Source: Tillus elongatus (taxonomy: Eukaryota > Arthropoda > Insecta > Coleoptera > Cleridae). Taken from it: a stretch of DNA of 64,000 nt. Positions 35,383 through 48,249 of the stretch are shown in pieces. The stretch lies in assembly GCA_964006375.1 (NCBI GenBank), contig OZ023264.1:15138225-15202224 (forward strand), in the 5' to 3' direction. Every line of letters begins with the position of its first letter. Position 1 is the stretch's first letter. Below the pieces are notes generated by a model, which was not told the DNA's origin, ran no database searches, and was given only the letters and a program-made list of their open reading frames with translations. Made by a program: the position numbers and the translations under genes.

Positions 35383-36200
35383 CTTAATAGGAAATTGAGT
35401 TATCAGATTTCAAATATTTTTACAAAACTCTCTACCATAATGTGTTTACTGCACCCAGACCTTTTTCAACACATATTTACGGTTGCTGTATCCATACTTT
35501 TTGAAAATGATGAAATATTGTAGCTCTCTATGTAAGACTGACAAACAAGGGAATCTAAATTTCATTTTTGGAAACATAAATTGAAATCTTGGTTCGCTGC
35601 TTTGTCTCAGAGAAATAAAAGTTTCTGGCGAGGAACCCGCAAGAAAGTTACAGGACCTGTGGTAAATATAGGGGTTCTGGGCGGCATAAACAGAATTTTA
35701 AGGAGGTATAGGTATAAAATGGGATAAAGGCAGCTTATAGAGGTTCAACTAAGCTGGTCTTTTCGCCGTTTTCGCTTACATTTACTTTTTATCTTCTTCC
35801 CCGCTCAACACCCCTATCCACTCCTTGTCCCGTAACTTTCTTGGGGGCTGTTTGCAAGAAATATTCCTTTCTTGTGGTTTGTGCATCAAGAAGGGGATTT
35901 AAGCGTGTTTCTGATTTTTTTTCTAATCTGCAAATTTACCGAAAATTGAATAGTCATGTACAAAATGAATGTACCTGCCAAACTATAAACGTGGCAGCTA
36001 TTTGTTCCTTATTAGTCGCTTGGATGATCCGTTTTAGTCCACTCAATCGAAACAGTTTCTGCAAAGATTCTAGGTTAATGGGAAATTGAATTATCACCAT
36101 TTGGAATATTTTTACGAAAATTCGCTACCACAACGCACATGCTGCACCCAAACCCTTTTCAACATTTATTTACTATTGCTGTATCCATACTCTTTGAAAA
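35383..36200. repeat. Repeat block R, second copy
   Basis: Matches 28240-28600 and parts of 28700-29040, extending through GTCCCGTAACTTTCTTGGGG and CTTGTGGTTTGTGCATC, also seen near 200-255. Two diverged terminal motifs (CTCTACCATAATGTGTTTAC near 35430 and CGCTACCACAACGCACATGC near 36122) mark internal ends. Confidence 0.75.
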
Positions 36201-37090
36201 TCAAATAAATAAATATAAAAAAAACAAAATTTTGAAATTAAAATTTTAATAATTTACACTGAACATATGTTTATAGGTATAGATTAAGCGACTGCATGAT
36301 ACGAGTATCATGTAGTTGCATTTACCTCAAATTTTCCAAATACGACATGAAGAGTAAATACTAATGAAAATTCACTAAAAACTAAAAGTAAACAATAAGA
36401 TTCTATGGGATTAGCTGAGTCATATTATTTGTTTATGACGTCTGTGAACAAAGAAGAAGAAGAACATAACCATAAATACGACTACCCACCACTGTCAGCT
36501 TGCAAAGTAACAAATGACAATGACAAATAGCTAACTGGCGTTGTCAGATTTAACTAGGAGATGGCAGATGGGTTTTAAATACCTTGAACAATGGCAATAA
36601 AACATAGTTTTAGATTGCCTTTAAACAAATTGAATCACTTTCATTAAAAAATTATTTATTACTATATATTTTTCTGATATCTTTAAATTCAGATGACAAT
36701 TATGACAAATGGCAACCCCGCTGATTGTTTATTGTAACATATTTCTGTAGCCCATCCGTTTGAAGTTTAATTTGGAGCATGTGTTTGAAATAGCAGCGTA
36801 ACCCTAATATATCTGTCTGACCTTGTCTAACATTATAGGCACCCATTCAGAGGTAATTTCAGGTTATATCGTAAATTTTTTATTTTTTATTTGGTTATAA
36901 CTCAGAATGTACTGAACCGATCAAGTTAACATTTAGTAGAGAGGACAACTGATACGATATCTACGTACGTGTAAAGTTTTAGTTTGATACTTCTAGTCAT
37001 TTAAAAGATATTGCGTTTTCAAATAGTTTTTCGCATTTTTTCTGAAAGTATGTGAATTTTTAAACTGTATAACGAACTTATCCAAGCTAT
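36201..37090. other. No recognised feature
   Basis: AT-rich, without coding motifs or families I can name. The last part approaches the right block of the following reversed TA module. Confidence 0.4.
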
Positions 37091-37440
<350 letters not shown>

Positions 37441-38185
37441 ACATTTCTAGTATTAGCACTAAATTTTATATACGATAAAAAAAACCACATGTATAGACAC
37501 GAATTCATGCAGTTGTCAACTGTGGCTGTATCTAATTTCGTGATAAGAGAATTAAATATCCTGCATGTTAACTTTGTGAGGGTCTCACGCAACAAGTCCC
37601 AACAGAGAAAAAAGTAGACGTCATTTTACCGAATACTATACCATCAACAAACAGACATATCATATATACCGAGTGAATTTGAGCACGAACCTTTCAACGC
37701 ATTTCTGAAAAATCATTACGAAACTAGTTTCATTAGACAGGCTATCACAGACAAAATATAAACCAAAGATATTCATGAATAATATGAGCCGATGTTTGTA
37801 ATACTATACAGCGGTACAACTTTTCACCAAAAGGTCAATGTAACCTAGTGTGTATGAATATATCTGCTGTGGTGCGTATGTTTTCATGAAACCGTGAGAA
37901 ATATCTTTACATTCAACTGTTTTTTTCTTTGTGTGTCTTTCATAGGTAACACACTTTGAAAGTGATTAATTTGATTCTGGTTAATGATTTGACATGTTTC
38001 TATACATGATGTATGTCATAGGATGAAGATAACTAAGTCAAGAACTTAACTGTTCTATTTGTGAGCTGTTCCTTTTTGTGTGTGCATTCAACTTAAATTT
38101 AAGCAATGTATTCCGGTCCCCGGAACTAGATTGGCATTATAATAGAACATGAAGGGGTAATTATTATACTTTTCATTATTTATTT
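37441..38185. other. No recognised feature
   Basis: Unique-looking AT-rich sequence; no gene or repeat family seen. Confidence 0.4.
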
Positions 38186-38266
38186 ATTAGTGAATTTTTA
38201 TTTAAAAAATGAGCGCGAACTAAGACCCCTAGAACCCATATCCAGGGTCAGTTTCAATTTTTATAT

Positions 38267-38348
<82 letters not shown>

Positions 38349-38760
38349 CCGTCTCGTAACTCAAAAAATAATTAACCGATTTCGATGACACTTGGCAAGT
38401 GGCTTTCTTTTATTAATGGCTTGAATGAGTTTGTTAGCCAGAAAAATCGGACTGGGTTTTCCGGGAAAATTTTGAGTTTTCTTTCGAAATTTTTTTTTCT
38501 CCGAAAGTAACAAAGCTGTTTTAATGAAATTTACTATATATGTTGCCTTAGGAGAGATCTTACTACTGAAATTCAACTTTCTAAGTTTATAAAAAATTGA
38601 GTTATTCAAATTTTAAATTTTCTTTCGAAAATTACAAAGTTATTTTAATGAAATTTGGTAGATATCTTGCGTTAGGAGAGGCCTTACTACACACCAAAAT
38701 TAAATTCTCTAAGTTTATAGAAAATTGAGTTATTCAAATTTAAAGCATTTAATATTTAAC
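38186..38760 (+). repeat. TA module, (TA)n 38270-38344
   Basis: Hairpin TAGTGAATTTTTATTTAAAA, GAGCGCGAACTAAGACCCCT, CCATATCCAGGGTCAG, (TA)n, GTATCCGTCTCGTAACTC and a right block with internal partial duplication (TTGCCTTAGGAGAGATCTTA, then TTGCGTTAGGAGAGGCCTTA). The terminal motif is missing. Confidence 0.8.
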
Positions 38761-38769
38761 ATGAAGTTT

Positions 38770-38968
38770 TTACCACAGAAATCGTAGAATAATACTGACA
38801 CGACGCGTTGTTAAACGTTTCAAAATTGAAGACAATGAAATGAATGAAATTATAGTTCTTGCATATTTTGAAACATGTCTACAAAGTTCGTTAAGAAGTA
38901 GGTGTCAAGATTTGGGTTTATCTATCTGGGCAATACACATAATAGTGAGAAAGCACAATATGCGTGAT
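38770..38968 (+). pseudogene. Possible Tc1/mariner transposase N-terminal (HTH) relic
   Basis: Plus-strand translation reads RRVVKRFKIEDNEMNEIIVL, AYFETC, SSLRSRCQDLGLSIWAIHII and VRKHNM. The layout (a helix-turn-helix with an S-x-R block and an ILKKHKM-like ending) resembles insect mariner N-termini. No catalytic domain follows, because the next TA module begins at 38967. Family assignment is tentative. Confidence 0.4.
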
Positions 38969-39085
38969 TAGTGAATTTTTATTTAAAAAAATTCACTAAT
39001 AGAGAGGTATCGATGGTGATTCTTTCAAATGAGTGCGAACTAGGACCCCTAGAACCCATATCGGGGTCAGTTTCAATTTTTATAT

Positions 39086-39154
<69 letters not shown>

Positions 39155-39395
39155 TGAACTTTCTATGTTTAGAGAAAATTGAGTTATTCAAATTTTAAAT
39201 TTTCTTTTGAAAAAAATTTTTTTCTCCGAAAATTACACAGTTATTTTAATGAAATTTTGTGGATATCTTGCCTTAGGAAAGACCTTACTACGTATTCAAA
39301 TTAAACTCTCTAAGTTTATAGAAAATTAAGTTATTTAAATTTGAAGCATTTAATAAAAATTCACTACCATAACGCACTTGCTGCGTCCCGAGTTT
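38967..39395 (+). repeat. TA module, (TA)n 39089-39149
   Basis: Hairpin, GATGGTGATTCTTTCAAATG, GAACTAGGACCCCTAGAACC, (TA)n, then a shortened right block entered at ATGAAATTGAACTTTC, ending exactly at ACGCACTTGCTGCGTCCCG. Confidence 0.82.
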
Positions 39396-39399
39396 TTTT

Positions 39400-39842
39400 A
39401 AATTTTACTTAAATGAATTTTACGATGTACGAAGCAAGTAAAGCTTTAGCTTGTATAATGTCCTAAGTACAATTTGGAAATAATTTGAACTTAATCATTA
39501 AAGTAGGGGAGAGTCGGGTATTGAGGCCCACATAAGAAGAATTACATTTCTCATGAAAACTGAAGCAAATGGAGTCGATTTCAGTATTTAATTTAGTTCA
39601 CTATTCTATGTATTTTGTAGTTATCTTGGTACTTCAAGTGAATTTTGGAGCTTTTTATGAACAACACACCATTACTCAAAACTTAACTTTGGGCGCGATT
39701 ACCCGACACAGAGGGTAAAACCGCCCAGTCAATAGGGTAGTATCGCTCACTTAGTGAGCGCTCGAAAGGTCGATTTACGAGCCACTGAAGCAAAGAATAA
39801 TAGTCAGGTAACTTTTTTATTCAAGATACAAAATGTATTCTA
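39400..39842 (-). repeat. Probable 3' untranslated region and end of the pogo-like element
   Basis: TAGGGGAGAGTCGGGTATTG near 39505 resembles a transposon terminus, and CGCTCACTTAGTGAGCG near 39745 is a short palindrome. A polyadenylation-like AATAAAAAAG (minus strand) lies near 39815, just after the transposase stop. The outer boundary is not established. Confidence 0.4.
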
Positions 39843-40797
39843 AATACAAAAATCGCAAACGTAATTTCTAAAACCATCTTGTCCTGTACAGTTCTTGTAC
39901 GCCCACTTTTTACAGACTCCACATCGAAACCACATCTCATTTTTCCCAAACTCATTACACACAAGACAAACCTCATCATCCCCATCTTCATTTAAGTCAT
40001 CTGAACTTTGATCATCGCACAGTTCTCCAACCGATTCATAGCTAGAAGTATCATCGTCAAATTTTACTTATCTCTTTAATTGAACTACTTTTATTTCTTG
40101 CATAGATTCTGGTTTCTGTTTTGGCTTCTTAACCCTTCAATTTTTTTTCGCCTCTTTGTTTTCCAAGTTCTCTTTTTCCAGTTTTGTTGTCAGGATTTTA
40201 GATTTTCCCAGTTTGGAATTCTTTTTAGTAACTGTTGTGTGATTTTGTCTGATGGTAGAGATTTGAATCTGACTTGTTTTTGGGTATTATGTGGAGCTTT
40301 GGAGGTGCTTGCTCCGAAATTGACAGCATTGGTATCTTGTATTCCGGGAATATGAATACCTTCATTTCTGGGGGACACCATTGTGCAAGCAAATCGCTGG
40401 TCACCTCACTAGATTCTTCAGCGACACGGTCAGAAGGACTTGCTGGCAAAAAGTCATCACTATCAAATCTATTTGGATTGAAGGGCCAAATACCACTCAC
40501 TCTAAAACCGTTCTGGGCTTTTTCTTTTCTATAGATGCGATTTTGACATAAGCCGCGTTAAATATTCCTGCAACATCATACGGAGTGATTTTCTGATGTG
40601 GATACTTCCGCATAAATGTAGAACATTCATTGGAATATGCTCTCCTAAACGGACCAAAAACAGTTAGATCTAGATCCTGGGGTCTGTGGCTAGTATGAGG
40701 AGGAAACGACACCATCACTATACCATTATCACGACAAAATTGATATGCAGATAGGGAGCAATGGCTATTATGATTCTCTAAAACAAGCATATCTGGG
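39843..40797 (-). pseudogene. pogo-like (DDE_1) transposase C-terminal half with zinc-finger tail
   Basis: On the minus strand: MLVLENHNSHCSLSAYQFC, where the usual LDNHxSH Asp is Glu; MVSFPPHTSHRPQDLDLTVF; KITPYDVAGIFNAAY; then, after a one-base shift in an A-rich run near 40530, SGIWPFNPNRFDSDDFLPA. After a low-complexity linker the end shows an acidic patch, then DEVCLVCNEFGK, MWFRCGVCKKWAYKNC and YVCDFC before the stop at about 39843. This is a PHD-like C4HC-type finger. The N-terminal DNA-binding half is absent, cut at a fold-back element. It has at least one frameshift and one altered catalytic residue. Confidence 0.85.
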
Positions 40798-40824
40798 TTA
40801 TCTACGGAGCAACTTGAATTAGTT

Positions 40825-40985
40825 TTGTTTCGTTTACAAAGTAAGCGTCATTAGAGGGATGAACATACTAGTTTATTCATCCCTCTGACGACGCTAACAC
40901 AGTTTGTTAGCGGAACGATCGTCAGGTCAAAAAACTGTATTGTGATGAAATGGGTTCTCTAAATTGTACTTACTACTGATACCTT
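40825..40985. mobile_element. Fold-back element, left arm truncated
   Basis: AAGTAAGCGTCATTAGAGGG pairs with CCCTCTGACGACGCTAAC around a short loop (near 40870-40885). The right arm continues with GGAACGATCGTCAGGTC and GTGATGAAATGGGTTCTC. The outer left arm is missing. Confidence 0.75.
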
Positions 40986-40989
40986 TCAG

Positions 40990-41454
40990 CGGTTGGAGAC
41001 TGAACGTACTGTTGACTTCAAGCGCTATTTTTTGACGTTTGGTTGTCATTTCTATTTGACAAATCTGCAACAGTTTGAGTTTCATCAGAAATTCAGAGGT
41101 ACTGGTGAACACATATTATGTTGACACAACTATTCAACTGTGGACGCCTGGTGAATACGGCCATTACATTCGTGTAATCCATACACACCTACATATAACA
41201 CATACATACATGCCTTCACCCACAACTTCACACATACAATCGAAATATACTTACCTAATCTATCAATTATCCTCTTTACAATGTCTGATAAATATAATGT
41301 AATTCTCAATATGACACAACAATTTTTACATTCATTTTGAATTTTTTTAAACTAGAAACTAATAGACGGACTTTGATGAAACTAGTACATATTTGTGTGT
41401 AAATAACTTGTATAAGTTCGTCAGCCAGCCAGATCAGACCAGTTTCCTTAAACA
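40990..41454. other. No recognised feature
   Basis: AT-rich; no gene or known repeat seen. Confidence 0.4.
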
Positions 41455-41579
41455 TATCAGTGAATTTTTATTTAAAAAAATTCACTAATAGAGAGGTATC
41501 GATGGTGAGACTTTGCACAATTTTTTTCAAATGTGCGCGAATTTGGGGCGACTAGAACCCATATCCGGGGTCAGTTTCG

Positions 41580-41675
<96 letters not shown>

Positions 41676-41960
41676 CCAATCGAAAACTCAAAAAATAATT
41701 AACCGATTTTGATGAAACTCGGCAAGTGCCTTTATTTTATTAATAGCTTGGACGAGTTCGTTATCCAGGAAAATCGGACAAGGTTTTCCGGGAAAATTTT
41801 GAGTTTCTTCCACAAAAAAAAAATTTTCTCCGAAAATTACAAAGGTATTTCGATGAAATTTGGTGCACTTATTGCTTTGTGAAAGACCTAACCACGTGCC
41901 AAAATACAGCTTTCTAGGTTTACAAAAAATTGAGCTATTCAAATTTGTAACATTTATTTT
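41455..41960 (+). repeat. TA module, (TA)n 41582-41671
   Basis: Hairpin, AGAGAGGTATCGATGGTGAG, GTGCGCGAATTTGGGGCG, CCCATATCCGGGGTCAG, (TA)n, then ACTCAAAAAATAATTAACCG and GGACGAGTTCGTTATCCAGG. The terminal motif is not present; it ends in CAAATTTGTAACATTTA. Confidence 0.82.
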
Positions 41961-42124
41961 TAATATCACCGCGTTTCATTGACAATGGCAAACCTGGCTT
42001 ATATGAGGTCTAGTATGTCGTTGCCTGGCAACGGAACATTTGATATTATTGCGCAGGTCTGTTAGACGCTGTAACTGACGTTTATCGTATGGTATGAGAT
42101 TGTTTATATGTTTATCTGTTTCAG

Positions 42125-42479
42125 TTGACAAATTATTTGTGTTATTTGGGAAATTTTTATATACAAGTGCAAATTATTCCTTTATTAATGTTAGTGGGTG
42201 GACTAAACAGTGTTTGTTATGTTTTATCAACACATATAAAGGATCAAAGTTTTACAAAAAGGACTGATATGCAACATGTTAGTTATTTTCTGTCTGATGC
42301 TTTGGCGGTAGTTTTAGTTGAGTTTATGGTTTAAGGGTCCATAATTTTTAGCTTATTTTCGTACAAAAAATTCGTCAATGAGGAGACCGCGACTTTACAA
42401 TTTTAAAAAGATTTCTTCAAATGAGCGCAAACTAGGCCCCATGGAATCGATATCCGGGTTTACGTTCAGTTTTGATCTG

Positions 42480-42567
<88 letters not shown>

Positions 42568-43083
42568 GACGCGTTTCTAGGGTAAAGCTCAATATAATTA
42601 TTATTATACAAGAGACGAGAAAAAATTGTATAAGTTAATTATAGGCCACCTTGAGCTGCATCTTATAAAATTAGTTTGGCAATCACCGGATGGCCCATAA
42701 GTCGTTGGTGATCCCTACAATTTTTTTCGAACAGCCTTATTTTATTGCATTTTTTATCGAAATATGTTTGTAAGAAAAAAGAAACAAGACGCAGTGAGTA
42801 CGTTTTGGTAGCAAATTTTCATTAAATGCTTCAAATTTCAATAACTCAATTTGCTATTAACCTAAGGTTTGTTGGCTAGGAAACCAACGTTTAAAGTTTA
42901 TTGTCGGAAAATTTTTGTACATTTTTAAACAATAAGTTATTTTAATAAAATATGGCACATTGTTTCTACTATATAGGTTATACCGGTAACCAAATTGATG
43001 ACTGCTTGCATTAAAAAGACATATTTGATATTCAAAGCATTTTTATAAAAATTCACTGCCATAACGCACTTGCTGCGTTTAAA
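42125..43083 (+). repeat. TA module variant with GGGTGACGC segment, (TA)n 42481-42563
   Basis: GATGCTTTGGCGGTAGTTTT and a left block (GAGCGCAAACTAGGCCCC, ATATCCGGGTTTACG) precede (TA)n. AGGGTGACGCGTTTC and a ~500-bp segment shared with 9998-10465 follow, ending at ACGCACTTGCTGCGT. The GAGACGCAGT-type motif near 42788 is a second inverted copy of the terminal signature. Confidence 0.78.
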
Positions 43084-43562
43084 ATTTTTTAAAGTTTTTT
43101 TAGACAAGCTCTTGTATCTTCGAAAACAACAAAGTTATTGAAATGAAATTTGTGCACATACTTTACTGTTACAGAGACTAGTTTTATGAAAATCCTTTTT
43201 TGTAAAAACGGACAATGAAGATCTGATAACAGTTTTAGCGAATCAGATAAGGGTTTTTTATTTATTTGATTTTATAGTTTTATCTGTCATCTGGAAACAC
43301 GAATAAGGTGTGTCTGTATACTTCGAACTGTTTCAGTTTTAACTACTTGATGTCTAGTAAAACAGCAAAAGCAAGAGGAAACGAAGCATTGAATTTGCAA
43401 CTGCAAAAGGGCAGTGTTGCCAAGACATAAAATCTTTTAAGTAGTGACAAACATATTAGATTTTAAAAACGTTGCTGCCTGAATCATCATCACCTGAATT
43501 AATTAGGCTGGGTCTTCCGGAAGTCATGTACTGCACATATATTTTTTACGAAATCTAGATAA
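43084..43562. other. No gene seen
   Basis: AT-rich; part resembles the right block of TA modules (TTGTATCTTCGAAAACAACAA), but nothing codes. Confidence 0.35.
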
Positions 43563-43655
43563 TTACACTTTGAGAACCCAAATCACCACAACACATCTTT
43601 TTAAAGACCTGACGATCGTTTCACTAACAAAGTTGGCATAATCAGAGGATGAAAA
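43563..43655. mobile_element. Fold-back element, single arm
   Basis: CACTTTGAGAACCCAAATCA, CCACAACACATC and ACCTGACGATCGTTTCACTA match the left arm at 52255-52320. The right arm and tail are absent. Confidence 0.75.
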
Positions 43656-43989
43656 ATGCGAATTACTTTCTACTAAAGCACCACCTTTTATATTGAGTCT
43701 TAGGTAAAGAACGATACCGAGAGGGAGAATAAATCGCAGGAAAATTTTCTGTGTATTATATTTTAATTACCGGCCGAGGTTTTGGAACTTCCTTTATCAC
43801 TTTACCTGACAGGTTTCGGAATGTTTACCTGTTTCAAAGACAGAGCGCAAATAGAGAACTGGGAACCAGTGTCGGGGCTCGATTTAAGGAAGTTTTGTTT
43901 TTTATTGCACTAGAAATATAAATACTTTCGTATACATCCTGGCTGTCTAATATTTTTGATAAGTTTCATATTTTATCTTTTTTTATCTT

Positions 43990-44212
43990 ATCAAACATAT
44001 TGGATAGATTGCAGATTGTTGATTGTCCAGTAATCTACACCACTCATTAATGGAACAGATGAGGTTGGTTAGGACGGATCTACCGGGAAAAAGCCATGCT
44101 GCGAATTGTCTATAATACCACACTATATAAGAACACCATAACCATCTCCATAATTTTGCAAACTATGGAGGTGAGACTCACGGGTTGATAGTTTTCTATT
44201 TAATTCTAACAA
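43990..44212 (-). pseudogene. Non-LTR reverse transcriptase relic, N-terminal blocks
   Basis: Minus-strand NYQPVSLTSIVCKIMEMVM (usual form NYRPISLTS) is followed in a shifted frame by PGRSVLTNLICSINEWCRLL, the block that precedes the first catalytic Asp. Neither the FADD/YADD region nor other domains remain. Confidence 0.7.
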
Positions 44213-44374
44213 AGTGCAAAAAGGACATATCGCATTGTTAATGAAAAACTAACATAAGTCAAAATAATGCCCTTGCGATACATGTTATATAAAACTAACA
44301 AGTCAGTTTATAATAATATTGTATCAATAATTAGAGGGGAATTAATTATCAAAATTTCAAATGTAGAAGCATTC

Positions 44375-44407
44375 TTAGTGAATTTTCTTTAAAAAATTCA
44401 CTAATGG

Positions 44408-44473
<66 letters not shown>

Positions 44474-45380
44474 GTGTGTGTGTATGTATCACACCGATAA
44501 CTCAAAAAATAATAGGCCGATTTTGATCAAATTTGGTGAGTACCTTCCTTTTGTAAGCTTTTGTTAGCCAGGTTTCCTGAGAAAATTTTGGGTTTTATTT
44601 CGAAAAAAATTCATATCTCCGAAAACTAAAAAGCTACGGTAACCAAATTTAGTTCACTGGTTTCTTTCATGACGAGTATCCCTTGTATAAAAATTCAGAT
44701 CTCTAGGTTAAAAGACAAATAAATTAAAAGTCTCTGATTAAAAAAAAGTTGAAACGTCAAAATTGATAATTCTGGTGTCGTACGTTAGGACAATAGCGCT
44801 TTGTGAGTTAAAAATACGGCTCGAAATGACTAACAAGCTCCTAGATCTGTGTCTCAGCCGTCATTTTCCTCATTTAGTTAAAATATGAGAAAAAACTTCA
44901 ATTTTAAACAAAAATTGTATGGTGTAAATAATCAAGACGTTAGAAAATTAATATACTAGAGTAAATACCTGTTAGTACATAGATCTGTCATGACGACAAT
45001 GACTAAGAGATGAAGGAATCAGTGTGGATTTAAAAATAGACTCCCATAACACGCGTTCAAATCTCAGTGAGTCACTTCACTTTTCTTTTTTGGTCTTATT
45101 TTATTTTACCGTTGTCTGATAAGATTGTGTATTTCCGATGAATTTTTTAGCGCGTTGTTCTGTGACAAATTCAATTAGGACGAGATGAAAACTTTTAAGA
45201 CTTAATTCAATTTGAATAGCATATCTGGTTGTTTTTTATTGCCCTAACTTAGTGAAACCGTTCCATACTTAATACAGCCGTAGACTTTTCCCGTAGCATC
45301 ACAAGTGTTTGTTCTTTTTTGCAACCGATTTCAATTTTTACTGGACGCAGCAAGTGCATTATGGTAGCTAATTTTCATTA
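44375..45380 (+). repeat. TA module with extended right side, (TA)n 44412-44469
   Basis: Hairpin (GTGAATTTTCTTTAAAAAAT), (TA)n without the left block, (TG)n at 44471-44483, GTATCACACCGATAACTC, the right block, then the 8800-9340-type segment (GAAATGACTAACAAGCTCCT). A reversed terminal motif GACGCAGCAAGTGCATTATGG lies near 45352. Confidence 0.75.
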
Positions 45381-46265
45381 AAGGTTCAAATTTCAATAGC
45401 TCAATTTGCGCTTAACCTAACGTTCGTTGGTCAGGAACCAGTTTTTTTAGTCTTATTTTATTTTAACATTTGATCAGATTGTGCAGCTCTTGCTGCGTGC
45501 AGACTTTTTTGAATCTTTATACACATGGTAAATATTTCAACTTAAATTTTTTTAAAACATTACCGTTTCAAGTGATTTTAGTTTTCCCTTGACAATGCGA
45601 TATACAAAATATAATGTTATATATTCTAGTTAAATACCCGATTTTTCAAAAATTTACGAGATTTACTGTTATTCTGTTAACTGTGGCAACATCGCAGAAT
45701 GCAATCTAGAATGCAGTCCTTAGCTGTACACTCATTTAACACACATCCCGCTTCCCGCTCTTTGAAATTTCCTGTTGCTGTCATAAACGTCAAATTCACG
45801 GTGCTTGGTTCTTTATTTTAACGGAAAACCACACATTATAAAGTTCAAGTTCCTGTACCAGTCATGGCAAGATCGATTTTTATATATAATTATACCCATC
45901 ATTAGGAGGGACATACCTAATGAATGCGGGCAAGTAGAAACATCAATATGGGTAAGAATACTCGTATTTTGTATTTATATAAAGGTCGTTTTAAATGGGA
46001 AAAGTGGTTTTATTATACCTAAGTAAAAATTCTTTAAAATTGTGGTTCGTAGTTCGCTGACTTATAATATTGATTAAAAAATTAATTACTAGAAAAGAAA
46101 GCCCATATAGAAGAGTTGTGTAAATAAAAAAGTCTGGCCGTAGTGCGTCACGGTAGCGAATTCTCGTAGAAATGAACTAAGTCGCTTTCATTAAGAGAAT
46201 ACGCTTAAAAACTTTTTTAATGTAAGAATTTGATAAAAGTTAATAATAAATTGAAAATTACACAA
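45381..46265. other. No recognised gene
   Basis: AT-rich; a diverged reversed terminal motif (CGTAGTGCGTCACGGTAGCG) lies near 46139. A 73-codon frame at 45805-46026 has no motif. Confidence 0.4.
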
Positions 46266-46269
46266 TCTG

Positions 46270-46945
46270 AGACGAACTTCGTTTAAAAAATGTTCTATCA
46301 ATTGAATAATTTTTCATACAATAATTCTCAAATGTTATCATTTATAAGAAAATTCTCTATTAAAAGAACATTTTGTACAACTAAATTCGCCAATAAAAAT
46401 AAATTAAATAAATTAAAAAAACTGGCCCGATTTTCCTGGCCAACCAACCATTTCAAATTATTTACCCACCTACCAAAATATAAATTTTCACAAAAACTTT
46501 TTCGACGACACAAAAAAAAATTCATGAAAATTTTCAAACAATTTTTCAAGAAAATCCGTAAACATTTTTTTTATAATAACTTATTAAACATTTATCATTA
46601 ATTACCAAAATTCCACAAAAACATCTTACAAAAAGTGATTTCTACGAAGCACAAAAAAAATTCTGCGAAAACTGGCTAAATAACTTTTTACACAAAATTT
46701 GGCAAAAAGAATACATAAAATTCAAATTATATACCTAATCTGTAATTAAAATTGAAAATACAATAATTTGTTTGCAGGAAAATCCATTAAGATCGATGAA
46801 TTTCGTTTAAAAAATGTTCCATTAATTGAATAATTTTTGATACAATACAAATTCATTAAATTCATTTATAAGAAAATTTGCTATTAAAAGAACATTTTGT
46901 ACAAGAAAATTAACTAATAGAAATAGCAATAAATTAAATTATTTT
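46270..46945. repeat. Partial tandem duplication, spacing about 524 bp
   Basis: 46278-46410 and 46802-46940 share TTCGTTTAAAAAATGTTC, TTGAATAATTTTT, TTTATAAGAAAATT and TATTAAAAGAACATTTTGTA. The lysine-rich 103-codon frame over the first copy is low complexity and is not called as a gene. Confidence 0.7.
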
Positions 46946-46949
46946 AAAA

Positions 46950-47690
46950 ATATTCAAAATCTGATCTAAATACAGAACTAGATACTTTTTCTGTGGCTTC
47001 ACAGAGAAAATTCTTTTTGGATGCTGTAAAAATGGAATCCAGTTGTAGAGAAGAAAGCAACCTCTTCTCATGGCACAAATCTCTACGTCTATGTTAAGTG
47101 CGGCACGGTTTTACCAACTAAGGCCCACAACAGCTACTATTAAACTTGAATTAAGAGTGCTTATCTTTCATTTTCAACAAAAAGTCGCTAAAATATATTG
47201 GAATTACACAATCTGATCAGATAACGTTAAAATGGAATCAAAGAGGAAAAAAAGTTAAAAGAGAAATTCAGTCAACGGTGAGATTTGAATCCGCGTCCCT
47301 TCACTCATCAGACAGGTATCCTAACCATTACACCACTTAAGGCTTCTGGCAAATTGCAATGAAGGAAAGTATATCACCGATAATGGTCTTAAGTTATTGA
47401 TTTGTAATATGTAAGGTCTTTAGAGGCAGATTTGGCAGTTATTTTAACAAATGAGGAGAGTAGCATAAATCTAGAACATTCGAATACACATTTTATGCAA
47501 TATTCTCCATTCATAAACCGCAATAATTATACTAATTTTCACGTTTAAAATCTCGAGTTTGAAATTTACAGGAGAAAAATTATAAAATTCTCAAAGTAAT
47601 CTTTCCAGTACTTTTTGCGCCATGAAAAATAAACGTTGTCTGTAATTTAATATTTAATTAATTTTGTTTAACAGATATAATACTTTGGTA
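46950..47690. other. No gene; one tRNA-like stretch
   Basis: AT-rich apart from the tRNA-like sequence at 47273-47342. Confidence 0.4.
47273..47342 (-). other. tRNA-like sequence, probably a relic
   Basis: In reverse complement AGTGGTGTAATGGTTAGG resembles an A box and GCGGATTCAAATCTCACC a B box at tRNA-like spacing. I could not confirm a full cloverleaf or CCA-adjacent acceptor pairing, so a tRNA pseudogene or SINE head is more likely than a working gene. Confidence 0.35.
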
Positions 47691-47699
47691 TTGCGTCTT

Positions 47700-47997
47700 C
47701 TCTGATTTGTAGAGGCACTAAAATTTTGCTTCATTAAGTCTCTATAACTTTTTTTCCTTTCAACATAGAGACCTAAATTTTGGTGCAGAGTTTTGCTTTT
47801 ATAACATAAACCAGATTGCTAATTGCGGTTATCACAGCTTTGTTATTTCTGGACATATGATTTTGTTCCAGAAGAAAACCTAAAATTTTCCCGGAAAAAC
47901 TGATCATAGTTTCCTGGCTAATGAACTTATCCAAGCCACTTGCGAAAATAATTTACTCACCAAATTTTATCAAAATCATATTTTTTGAGTTATCGGT

Positions 47998-48065
<68 letters not shown>

Positions 48066-48072
48066 CATATAT
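47700..48072 (-). repeat. TA module, right half in reverse, (TA)n 48000-48060
   Basis: ACCTAAATTTTGGTGCAGAG, TTTCCTGGCTAATGAACTTA, CCAAGCCACTTGCG and GAGTTATCGGTGTGATATAT lead into (TA)n. The next block is in the opposite sense to what a simple module would give. Confidence 0.78.
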
Positions 48073-48185
48073 AAAAATTCACTAATGAGGAGATCTCGAC
48101 TTTTGAATTTTGAAAAAATGTCTTCAAATGCGCGCAAACTAGGTTCCCTAGAACACATATCCGGGGTCAGTTTCAATTTTTAAAT

Positions 48186-48249
<64 letters not shown>

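Noticed and set aside
46290..46601. 103-codon Lys/Phe-rich frame
   Set aside because: Low-complexity AT-rich sequence inside a tandem duplication; the second copy does not keep the frame.
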